From Pelodera strongyloides (Eukaryota; Nematoda; Chromadorea; Rhabditida; Rhabditidae), in contig JAANDG010000169.1 of the NCBI GenBank assembly GCA_036852015.1, positions 62,001 through 126,000 on the forward strand: a DNA stretch of 64,000 bases. The letters are read 5' to 3'. The position numbers were made by a program, and so were the translations under genes. The notes beneath the pieces were generated by a model. It was given only the letters and a program-made list of their open reading frames with translations, had not been told where the DNA came from and ran no database searches. Positions 1 to 11,100 of the stretch are shown one piece after another (the stretch's first letter is position 1; each line of letters begins with the position of its first letter).

Positions 1-728
1 AGTTTACAGTTGTGCAAATCTGTCTTGCAAGCAACAACTATGGGGGTCCCGACCATGTGTGTGTGCGAATTCTCAGTTGCATGCTGTTGAGTATGGTTGC
101 TTATTTTTTTTGGCTCCTTATTTAATCAAATTTTCAAGTCTGTCTGCTCCTATTAAAATCCGAGGTTTGCCAGACATTTGCGAGTTACTTTTGGTCGCAT
201 TGCTTCTCGACCATTCACCCCATTCCCTAATACTAATCGCCGCTTCTCGCCCCTTTTCACTATTTGTCGTGTGGATTATCCACTTACGCCTTCCGTCCTC
301 GCTTCTACGTGGGTTGCAATGAGAGAGAAAGCGTATCGTATAATGAGCGTTAAGATCGAAGAACAATTGCCTTAATCAGGGGCTGACCTCTTTTCGTGTT
401 AATTAAAGTGATAGTTCCGCTGAATTAAAATACACACCAGAGTTCACAGATTGGCCGGAACTTCGGAACCTTGAAGACAAACACAAGACGGATTAGTGTT
501 TTTCTGAATTAAATTGTTAAACAACTATCGAGGCCATTCTACAACCGTCGCCTTTCGGCTTTTCTGTCTAGAAAACAAAACACCAACACCATTAACCTCA
601 TCTTCATTAATAGTAATTGTGTTTAAGTGTTTTTATGGATATTCTGCAGGTTCCGCGTCGCTCGTCTTTTTGATGGTATTGTGGTTTTGGACATCTGATT
701 TTAATCTCGTACTGACATTTAATTACAG
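1..728. other. Left-edge region, probable outron/5' flank of the PNISR-like gene
   Basis: No supported coding exon. Short frames on both strands lack splice-consistent partners or recognisable domains. A 3' splice site (TTACAG) ends at 728, just before the first coding exon of the PNISR-like gene, so part of this stretch is likely outron or promoter. Confidence 0.4.
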
Positions 729-752
729 GTATCAGCCTCAGAAGCCGAATGG

Positions 753-3700
753 ATGATGGACCAATGGGGTCAATATCAGGAGATGGCACATGAAAATGGT
801 GAGATTTATTGACAAAAATATCTAACTATCCAGTATCTAACGGCTTAGTTGATAAGTTGGATCAAACTATAAAACTTAGAAACTCCTCCTCCCGCCAGGC
901 TATAAATCTATGCGTAAAATTACGCATCAACCATCTCCGGAGGCAAATTATAATATATAGATTTGGGTGAAACGTATCAGTGGTATTTTACGGTTCGACT
1001 CTCAACTAAGCGACCATCTCCAAAATTACGCATGGAAATTAATTATACCCTGCCTCCCCCCCTCTAGTGTAGAGCGTATTGTATCTCTTTCTCTTAGCTC
1101 CCAATTGCTATTACAAGCTATCCCCTGGGAACAAATCAACAAACTTAATCTTACTTGTTCTTCAAAATGGCGAAAAAAATATGTGCCTCCTTTTCCTTTC
1201 CCCTAAATTGACTAAACCATAACCAAGATTCATCTGAATACTTTGCTTCATCTGAAAGTGGTTATGTTCACTGTGTGATGCCATTGCGGACCTTAACTCG
1301 CCTGCGAATGATTATTGTGTGTGGGTGCCGGTAGCGTAATCGGTTAAAGCGAAATACCACCCGGTTTGGGGTTTTTTCACCAAAAATAGTTTGAAAAAAG
1401 TTATAAACGAAAATAAACATAAAAACACAAGCAAATAAGTGCATCTTGTATAAAAATGTTCTCAAACAACCATTTTTTGCGATTTTGTATGGGAAAATTC
1501 GCTTCCGGCGATTTGCCGATTTTAATACTAGCACGGCCCCGGAAAAATCGAGGGATGGCCTTTTCAAATGATCACACACTCCGAAGCATCCAAATGACGA
1601 AATGTTGGCAAAATATTTTGAATTTGGCTAGTAAAAGTCCAAAAATGCACATTTTAAAAACGGCGGTAAACGCACGGTTGTTTACTCCTCCTCTTTTCGT
1701 ATTTTTTTGTTGAGACCGACCGCTAATTCGCTTTAACGCATTGGCCTGGAAAACCAAAGATGCGGGTTCGATTCCCGCCCGACCGAAACCTCAATTTTTC
1801 ATTTCGCAGTTCAAATTCATCTGAATACTGTCATTTGTTTAGTGAATTGGGCTGAATTGGCCCAACGATGGATGGCCATGAAAGCAGTGCAAGAGACGGA
1901 AATGCCACCACACCCGGAACCTAGTAGAAATGGTTAGTATTTGGTTCATTTTCATTTTTTTTTGTTATATTATGATTATAACTGTACGAATTGTTGTCTT
2001 CATTCATAGAAACTTAGAAACCATAACTGAGTACCTATCCCAAGTGCAAATACTCTTTTTTATGGTAAGGCGTGCAAGTTGCTCCCAAGTTATTCACGTC
2101 TAAAAAAAAAACGAGTGCGCAACGCTAGTGCTGAAAAATTGTTCTGTAATTGTTTATTGTTTCCAACTCAACTCCCTGATATTTGTTTAGTTGTATGCTT
2201 TATAAAGTTGCGTCCATTACCAAGAAAAGTACTCTGGTTGTATTCTGATATTAAAATAAATTAAAGTTTTGATTAACACTTTCACTTCAGACGATGCTTC
2301 TTCGAATAATAGTGGTGGTCCAGGACGATCACTGTTTCCTTCAGTGAGCAGCGAAGACGTCACGTCAGGAGTGGATGGAGGATACAGGGGTTCGTGGGAC
2401 ACGGGAGCACCCCCGCCACCCCCACACTCAGATAGATCGGATCCTCCAACGTCTGCTTGTAAGTTTTTAGTTTTTGTCTCTTATTCTTGTTTTTCAATGG
2501 GTGATTGTCCTTTTTAGATAAAAATGCTAGTTTGCTTGTGTGAAATAATATGCAAAAATGTTATTGATCAAAAAAATGATTTGATTTTGATTATGACGTA
2601 GGATTCGCTTGATTTGCGAGATTTTCATTTCAGCTTATCAGCAACATGACTACCAACAACAACAAGGCGGCGATTACAATGATTATTATGGAGGTGGAGG
2701 GGGAGGGTGGTACGCGAATGGGGTAAGTATTACAATTTATAATCTGATAGTAGATTTGGTTGATTTCACTTATTTTCGAGATTTGATTAACTTTGTACTT
2801 TATTCCAGGGTTACGATGGATACGAGCAACAGCCGATGGGCATGATGCCTCCGATGTGGCCGCCTCCTCCCGACTGGGTACCTCCCGCATACCCCGCAGG
2901 ACCCACGGGAGGACCTCCGGGGCCCTCGAATAGGTGGGGAGTTGAGATAATGTATTTGAGTCTTTTGAATAAGGCCCGTATCCCAAATTTCGTATTTCAT
3001 TGTTAAATTGATTTTGCTCTGCTTGGCTTGCTTTGTTAATTGGTGGCCAGTGCACATTGCATATTGTACATCGTTGGAAATTTTTTTTTCAAATTAAATT
3101 TTATTGATCTCGATGTTCCCTTCCAACCCTTTGCATGCAATCAGTTCCTTATTCCAGCAATGAGTTCTACGGCGGACCAGGTCATGGTCCCATCAGAGAT
3201 CGCGATGGCCGTGGAGGAGGTGGATACGCCGGCTTCAACGCCGTCCCTCCGCCCTATCGAGATGGACCTCCTCCTATGGGAAGGCCCCCTTTTAGGCCCG
3301 GAATGCCACCCCAGCCCCATGAGATGCCCATGTTCAGTGCCATGTCTACCGGTATGTAAAGTACGAGTCATTGTTCGTTTTAAAGATATGGGTACACGAA
3401 CTAACTCCAACTAGTTGTGATCCCTGACAACCACATATGATGAGGTTGTGAAACATGTAGTTTTGGCACCTAATATGGACATGTATAAAATTGTGTTGTA
3501 GCACAGATCCATGAAACATTCCATATTATGATCAAAAATTAATTAAGACTAGTTTATTTCATCATTGCTCGTTGTTTTTGTTGATCTCGATGAGTTTCAT
3601 TTTTGGTTTTGGATGTTTTATGTATGTTGTATTCTGAGTTGTTTTCAGAACAGCGTAAGAAGTTGCCTGCCTGGATTCTGGATGGACTGGAGAAGGCAGA

Positions 3701-6700
3701 GCGAGAGAAGCAGAAGCAGTTCGAGAAGGAAGAGAAGCTAAAGAGGGCAGAGGAAGCAAAGGCACGGAGGAGAGAGCTGGCGGGAAAGGGGAAATTTGTG
3801 AGTTGTTTCTTGACCGCATGTTATTGTTCATTATCGTTTATTGAATCAATTTTTCAATTGAAATGTCTATTCCTATTGATCCGTTTACGTTTTCTGATAT
3901 GTAATGGGGAATCAGTATAAAATAATATCTAAATGAGCCTAAATGAATGCGGACTACGGACAATACAGTGAAAGTTTACATTCACTGCAGTGTACAAGGC
4001 AAGGAACATTTCTTTGTAGTATTAGTTAAATGCGTGACATAATGGTATTTTTTCTTGTTCGAACATTGCACCATTGCTGATTTCTCTTAGGGAAGGCAAA
4101 AAAAATTGAAAACATTCTCGATTCGGTCACTATCCGTTCAGAGGTCATATTCACGACTCCGATTCCCTCGGGGAAATAGTCCCTGGGGACAGAAAGCAGC
4201 ATTATAATGTGAGACACGCAGAGAACAGGACGGGGAATCGAGTGGTGAATATGGCCTCAGATTGTTATTCTTATATTCTGTATTCTGTACTTTTCAGGAT
4301 AGCTCTAGTGATGAATCTGATAACGACGCAGACGACGAAAAGTCAGCCGAAGACAACCGAATTAGTTGGTTTTATTTTAGTTGCAACAATTTGACGGTAT
4401 TTGCTAGATCGTCATGGTTGTTTGCTTGCTTTATTAGCAGTGAAATACGCACTAAGTAAAGCACAAACAAATCATATTGGTATTATTAGTGCCTCATGCG
4501 TGCGAAAAATCCACACCTACGTACACTGTTCATTGTATTCCCATGACATGAGTTAGTTAGTTTAGTATTTTGAGGTTTGAGAGCGGATGAAATAGCGTTT
4601 CTTTGCTTCTTTATTTATAATTTTTATTAACTTTTCATGTTTTATCTTATCTCCGATTATTTAGCCCCTCCAACCCAACTTCCCGAGGAGCCATTGTTTA
4701 TGATGCGGAAACGGAAAGCGGATTTGGAGAATGAACGACGAAATGATTCCGAAGAAGAGGAAGAAGAAGATACGCGGACGGAGGAGGAGAGGAGACAGGA
4801 TGCGGTAGGAGCATTAAGCATTATGAATTAATTTGTATTATTCTCCCAAGTAAAGGTAGAAGTATCGTGCTTCGTCTTGAGGGGCTCTATATAAAGGGTT
4901 GCTGAAACATCACAGAATCACTAGTTGTAAATCACGGAATCACTATAGTATTGTATCAAATAAATAATGAATGCAATAACTAGGACAATGGGGCTAACGC
5001 GGAATGCATTTAGAGTTAGGCAATAATAGTATGATTAATATAGTTCCTAACAATGAGTATTCTTGTGTTGTATTATGGCTTATTGTTAGAATGATGTTAT
5101 GTGTGTATGGATTTCTTAGCAGTTTAAAGAGTGTGGCGCAGATCTTTTGTGTTCGAAAGTGTTACGTAGAATGTTTCGTGCTAATTAGTTTATTATTTTT
5201 TTTCACTGTTTCAGTTGATGGCAATGCGTCGTATGATGACTTCCCTACTGTTGGAGACTACAGATGAGGAATTGAAAAACACGATTGATATTTGTATTAA
5301 GCAGGCCAAGCAGACAGGTTCGACAGTAGTTTTGGCAGATTTAATGATCTTGCATCTTGTATACCTTTCTTTACTTTTTATGAATAGAAACCCAATTTTC
5401 TTAAATTTATATATTCGTGATCCTGTGATAAAATATTTATTTGACTGTTTGCTTGTGTGTATTATTCTGATCATTCATTCATTAACTTGCAACATTGTTA
5501 TAGCAGAGCCTAAACTGCTCGCAAAGAGTTCCGCTCTTGCCGCTCTCTCCTCATTTGGTAAGTGATTTTAATTATTTATTTATTTTGCGATTACATCATT
5601 TCAGGTCGCGCCGCAACTATTTTCGTGAGCAGCCTCTTTTCAATTTCGCTGCAACTGCGCTAGTTTGCTCGCCACAAAAAAATCTGCCGCTCTCTCTTTA
5701 CCATTTTTGGGGGGAATTAAAAGCTATACTACGAGGCTAAAATAGTTGCGCGGCCACTGCTGGTATACTTATAAGAAAACTAGTGGTTCTTCTTCCTGCA
5801 CAACTCTTAATCAGACTCGGTGTAGGCGGTGACGATGACAGCGATGCGGACACGGATGCAGAAGAGGAGAATGGTGGTTCTCCGGCCGCGGAAGCCTCCC
5901 AAGAGTCCCCACCCGGGAATTCCCACTTTAAAGCTCCCATTGGGTTACCTTTGAAAAAATTGAGTAAGCCTGACTCCAACAAACTGCCATCAGAAGGTAT
6001 GTTGCATTGACTCGATTGATTGGTGTTTAGACACTAGGGCTAAATGCCTTTAATTCAGTATTAATGGCTTTGTATAAGGACATAAAGATGTTTTAAGCTT
6101 TGAAAGAGTGGTTGGCAGGATATGGGTCACTGAGGTGGTTTGCATACCGAGCCACTCTTAATTATTATTTATCGGAAGAAGATAGTAAGTTGATGTCCGC
6201 CTTTTCAGACAAGAATACCGATGGAGATAATGGAAGTGGGGACTCGGAGAATACACTACCCAGTAGATATGCGACAAGAGGTGGGTGACAGTTTTCTGAA
6301 CTGTTATTATGTTATTTGGCTGGTGTTTTTTTTTATCTTTGTTAGAAGCTACGCAAATGCATACAGGATACATACATGATTTATTTCTTCAAATTGCAAG
6401 CAATTCATAAAACGAGTGGAATTGTTTGCATTTTGCGTTGTAGAAAAAGTTATAAAATCCCATGGAGTAAAGAAAAGTCCCCTCGTACCCTCGTAGTATT
6501 CTGCTGTATATTAGGTATGAGATTTTCGTCTTCACGATTTGTTTCTTGTTTCAGATGTAGATAAAGACGACGATGATGGCCATTCCAAAGAAAATGGTCG
6601 TACTCGTAGAGATTCGATGTCTAACAGAGAAAGAGAGAAAAAGAGAGAGGAAGAGGGAGAAAGGAAATCGAAGAGGAGGAAGAAGAGCAGATCTCGGTCT

Positions 6701-7422
6701 GGAAGCTCGGAAAAGGATAAGGACAGGTACATACTGAGAAGCTTATACATAAATACCTGTTTTGTATTGTACACCCCATTGACTCCATCTTACATATTAC
6801 ACATTGTACACAAAACATCCTTATTCTTTGTTTGAAAATTTATCTTTTAACGAAATCGTTCAATTATCACACTTTTCTATGTTTTAGAAGGCGTCGTTCT
6901 CGGTCGGGTGACCGCAAACGGTCGAACAACCGTGCCTCCCGCTCCCGTTCTCGTTCCCGTGGGAAAGATCGGAAAAGATCGAGGAGTCGGGAGAGGAAGA
7001 GAAGCAGAGATCGCAGATCAAAGAGCCGGTGAGTTATAGAGTGTATATCTATGATCAAATTAAATAAAGATTTCTTAATCTGCGGAGCTACACAACTCAT
7101 TGTCAGCTACTCAGCACGCGACGCGTTTGAGGCTTGTTTGCGAATTATGAATTAAGTCGTCTGTTACTGTGCACGGATTTTTTTTTGCGAAATGTGCAAA
7201 GTTGCGCATTGTAGCCGAGATATCACAAAAATATATATTTTGTAAAGAAAAAAAATGCACAAGTATTTCTTTCAAATTTGTGAATATGCAAAATGTAATT
7301 TCAGTGACCGTAAGCGGAGCCGTTCGCGTGACAGGTCCCGTCGGAAGCGCAGTACTTCGAGGGAACGAAGTAAACGTTCTCGCTCAAAGGAACGGAAAAG
7401 AAGTCGGTCTAGAGGACGTTAA
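753..7422 (+). CDS. PNISR-like Arg/Ser-rich splicing-associated protein (16 exons)
   Basis: Model of about 632 aa. Coding exons: 753-798, 1843-1932, 2291-2458, 2634-2722, 2809-2933, 3158-3351, 3649-3797, 4298-4364, 4665-4804, 5215-5317, 5504-5557, 5826-5996, 6209-6280, 6555-6726, 6888-7028, 7305-7422; all phases join. The protein matches animal PNISR (SFRS18/SRrp130) in order: an N-terminal NWAELAQRWMA motif, a Gly/Pro/Tyr-rich stretch, KKLPAWILDGLEKAEREKQK followed by a charged coiled coil, a Met/Leu helix (MAMRRMMTSLLLETTDEEL), AKSSALAAL, acidic Ser/Asp segments, and a C-terminal RS domain ending in SRSRGR-like repeats. PNISR proteins are nuclear and associate with splicing factors; the role here is inferred from that family. 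The start ATG at 753 (or 756) follows a 3' splice site ending at 728, which may be a trans-splice site. No RRM is visible, as in the family. A further small upstream exon cannot be excluded. Confidence 0.85.
1325..1786 (+). pseudogene. tRNA-like sequence split by a MITE
   Basis: Two halves (1325-1346 and 1734-1786) read as one tRNA-like cloverleaf once the 1347-1733 insertion and one copy of its TA duplication are set aside. The A-box-like part is TAGCGTAATCGGT. The D stem GCGT/ACGC is perfect and is formed only across the insertion. The anticodon stem TTGGC/ACCAA has one mismatch, and the 7-nt loop would place GGA in the anticodon. The T arm GCGGG/CCCGC is perfect with loop TTCGATT (B box). 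The acceptor stem pairs at only 4 of 7 positions and the variable loop is short for a Ser tRNA, so it was probably a pseudogene or tRNA-derived repeat before it was interrupted. It lies in intron 1 of the PNISR-like gene. Confidence 0.55.
1347..1733. mobile_element. TA-flanked MITE, divergent member of the AAGCGAAATACC family
   Basis: The ends read AAGCGAAATACC and, on the other strand, AAGCGAATTAGC, both flanked by TA (1345-1346 and 1734-1735). It is 387 bp with no transposase. The ends agree with the better-preserved copies at 9191-9368 and 9870-10037, but the inner sequence differs. TA duplication suggests mobilisation by a Tc1/mariner-type transposase. The insertion splits a tRNA-like sequence. 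Confidence 0.6.
4141..4258 (-). mobile_element. 118-bp MITE, family with GAGGCCGTATTCACCACTC ends (copy 1)
   Basis: Terminal inverted repeats GAGGTCATATTCACGACTC and GAGGCCATATTCACCACTC (reverse strand). The reverse complement aligns along its whole length with 34983-35100, which is also 118 bp. It lies in an intron of the PNISR-like gene and has no coding capacity. Confidence 0.7.
5602..5758. repeat. Short inverted-repeat element in a PNISR-like intron
   Basis: Arms of about 20 bp (5602-5623 and 5738-5758) are near-perfect inverse copies built around GCGCAACTATTTT. It is about 157 bp with no coding capacity, and occupies much of the intron between exons 11 and 12. Confidence 0.6.
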
Positions 7423-8118
7423 TCTATGAACCAGACTTGAGACCACTCTTTTCCTTTCTTCTGTTTCCTCTTTCTGCATCTCTCTGCACTGCATGTTTCG
7501 TGTTGTCTCTCGTATTCTTTATCTCTGTTTCTCGTATGCTTTTATTCAAATTCATTGGTTGGACTCTGTGCCGTCTGACAATCAGATATATGTGAAGGTA
7601 AGTGGATGGTTAGGTTCATTTATTTATTTAGATTTGTTATTCGAATGTTAATTGCTAAATAGGGTTATACTCTAAGAATTGTGGAGGTTTAGCTCTTTGT
7701 TTTGGTAAGAGTCTTTGACATTGCTTTTGTTGTTCTATGTGATTGTCTGATCTGTTTTATTTGTGCGTACCGCACCCTATTGTTTTAAAGTTATTTGTCC
7801 GTAAATGTAAATGCTCGAAGAACATAATTTATTGGAAACAATTGTGATCTGATTTGAGAATAAATGAAAAATATTTGATATTGTACACTGAAAATACCCT
7901 TTGTGTTTTGGAGATCGAATCGTTGTGAAAAGAAAATGTATGGCAAGGAGGAATTTTAAGCTCATGTAACTGTACTTACGTTCTTAGGAAAACGAAACAT
8001 GGTACCGTAGTTTACTGTCGTAGGGCAGGAGTTCACCGGATTATTTGTGCTACGGTATAAAAGATTAGGAGATGGAATAAGGAGGAATTGAGGAACTAGT
8101 GCAGCACGGCTGCATTAT
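7423..8118. other. Convergent 3' UTRs of the PNISR-like and THSD1-like genes
   Basis: Only 696 bp separate the two stop codons. An AATAAA on the + strand at 7859-7864 could end the PNISR-like transcript. On the - strand, AATAAA (TTTATT at 7619-7624 on +) could end the opposing transcript. If both are used the 3' UTRs overlap by about 250 nt in antisense. No coding exon is seen. Confidence 0.4.
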
Positions 8119-11100
8119 CTAGATTCTGGGTGAATCTTTTAATGTGCCCTCTTCTAACTGTCCACTGCCAATTTGTGTATGGGCATCACTCGTTCCGAGA
8201 TGGTCGACCACTTTTTTGGCCTCGGCGATTATCTGATCAATATCGATCACGGAGAAGGCGGGAGCGAGCAGGGAACCTGGTTCGTGAGAGCCTGAAGGGG
8301 GAGTTTGGAGTTAATGTTGAAATAAAACTTTTTTGAAAACTGGAGAAGCATACGGTAACTTTTTGTGGAGAATAGGGTGTGCGTGATAATTTGGCATCTG
8401 CTGCAGGGTTACATTGACTATCTGAATAGTTCATGAGATAAAGAACGAGTACTGTTTTGGCTTACCATCATAATAGTCGTATTCTAATTCGTCGAGTACC
8501 GAGGCTGCCGAGGAGCCGTTTGGAAGTGGAGTGTCCAGAGGCCTGGTGAACCTGAATTATTTCATGATCACGTTTTTCACAATACACTAAGACGTCGATT
8601 TTACTATAGTATTATGAAAGTCGTAGAATTAGAGTTCCTTTATACTTTTCTCATTCTTGATCTATCGTGTGTTGTGATTGTCTCTTGTTGCGGTGCTACC
8701 TTTCTGAGAGTCCATATAAACATCCAAACCATTACCTTGGTGTGCTATGTACTGATAGCTGTGTACCGATGCTTCTTTTGGAAATAAATTTGGTTGCCTC
8801 GATTTGAGTGATTTCTGTGTTTCCGGAACGGATCATTTCACTTTCGGGACTGAAATAATGTACTTCAACATCCATAGATTCATTAAACTTTAAACGTAGG
8901 GCGGCTGCAAAAAAAGATGCGCCCTGGGCCCTGGAGTTGCCGCACCCACATCAAAAGTGGGCCCAGTGTGAGCGGCCCACATACAAAGTGGCCGCATTTT
9001 ATCAACCCTTAAATGTGAATATAAGAAATACATAAACCAGAACACCAACCGATTGCATATAAGTGGTTCTTCCGGACTGTGAGCTCTTTTCCTCAACTTT
9101 GTTAGGCGAGCACAAACAAACGGTGGAATTACAAGGAGCAGGAGGAAGAAAAGAAGCAGCACACCTGAAATATGGGAATGAGTCTCTTTAAAGCGAAATA
9201 CCGGCCGGTTTTTGAAACGCATCGTGGACAACTGCATTCTTATGTATTTATGCGAAGCGCGGGTCTAATTGGGGTCTATTTTGTATGCTAAATTATGCTC
9301 ATTTGCATATTACGCATAAGAATGTTGGTGTACTCGATGTGTTTCAAAAACCGGCCGGTATTTCGCTTTAAATCAATAAATATCATATAGGCTACTGATA
9401 CTGACTGCGCCTAGCCTGTGTGGCGAGTTTATGTTGTAGGAATAAAGAGCTATTAATGTACTATGTGGATAACAACGAGCTGATCATACTGCAATGAAAA
9501 TTAATTTGTCCCGATCAATTGAGAATGCACCACTTGCTTCTAGTGAGCTACTTTTAATTGCCCGTGATAATTACAGTCAACCTGTCTCACCTGCCAATGG
9601 CGCGTGCTCGCACATCCATCCACAACGGTAGCCCGCGTGAACCGCCAACCACTCAGACGACCCTGTAATTAGTGGGGTAATTACAGTAATTATAAAGAGT
9701 CGATTTGATTTGGTACTGTATCCATTATTTGGGTTCACATCATCAAGTGTTCATGGAACTTCTTTTCAACAAATTTTAACACAAAGGCCAGTTTTTCCGA
9801 TTGCTTCGTAAGAGGTTCTCACAAACTTGTTGATGAAACTACTGGGTGTATTTACTTTTCCCTATATTAAAGCGAAATACCGGCCGGTTTTTGAAACACA
9901 TCATGGACAACTGAATTCTTGCGTACTTATGCAAACTTTTAGCTCGATTTTTTATTCTAATTTATGCTCATTTGCTTAAACAGCATAAAAATGCTGGCGT
10001 ACGCGATGTGTTTCAAAAACCGGCCGGTATTTCGCTTTAGTGTATTTTTATTATTACCCCTCCCCGTTCATTCGATTAGCTCTAGTATTCTGCTGGTTTT
10101 CCATGCATGTTGATACGTGGAGTAGTATGTCATTCATGTATCCCCTGGTGGTTAGTGGGCCCTTTTCTATACACAACACAACGTAGGATAGTAATAATTA
10201 ATAAGGACTCTGGGCGGAAAGAAAATGAAGCCAAACAGAAAGTAATAATGCTTTTCCACTAACAACTGCATACAAATAATTAGCTAAATGTCAGATGATA
10301 GAAGAAATAAGACAGGTTTACCTACCATTAGTTTTGAGCGTTAGGCGCCAATGGTATGGTGCCGTTACAGGAATACTATTCACTCTTCGATTGTAACTAA
10401 CCATAAGAAAAGTGGGAAATAAAATAAGTTCAAATATAAATATGACGAACTTTTGATATTATAGACGACGAGTATTCCTTGTTTGGCAGTCGTAGCTCGT
10501 TTATCAGCGACCAAAACTAGGAATAAAGGCTTTGAGAGGGAGATTCCTTCGATGGAAAGGTCTTCTTTTGCATTGTGAGTCTCAGCACGACTGTTCCAGA
10601 TGAGAGACTGAAATTGGAGATGTTGTCTGTTAACATATTGATTACTTAGGATATGTAAATATAAGCTTTGAAGCTATCATAAGCCACTGATGAGGCCATG
10701 GTCTAGATCTAGGACCTAGCATAAGTTAGAACGTATGTATGTATGCTTGTAACTTATAGATTGGCCGGGGTTGAGAATTTCAGGTTTCGACTGTTATTAC
10801 TCTTTCACATCATAATAATTTTGAACAATTTGGTTTACTATCGTGTCATGAAATCCTCTCTAATTGGTCATAATATCTTACCTTATATGGTTGTCCTTCA
10901 TATAGATATACCGATGCGACCGTGTCATCGATCTGTTTGAATATGAAATCTACAGTATATCCTTGTCTCGCAGGGATTGTCCAGGTAGCATTTCCAGTGC
11001 AATTTGAATTTGGCGCCGCGTAAAATGTTCCCTCTTTTTCGGAATCAGAGAGAACACATCCACAGGGACAAGTCAAGGAGGTCGAGAGGGAAGGGATCAC

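Noticed and set aside
178..375. Short overlapping open frames near the left edge on both strands
   Set aside because: No domain, no splice-consistent neighbours, and composition typical of chance frames.
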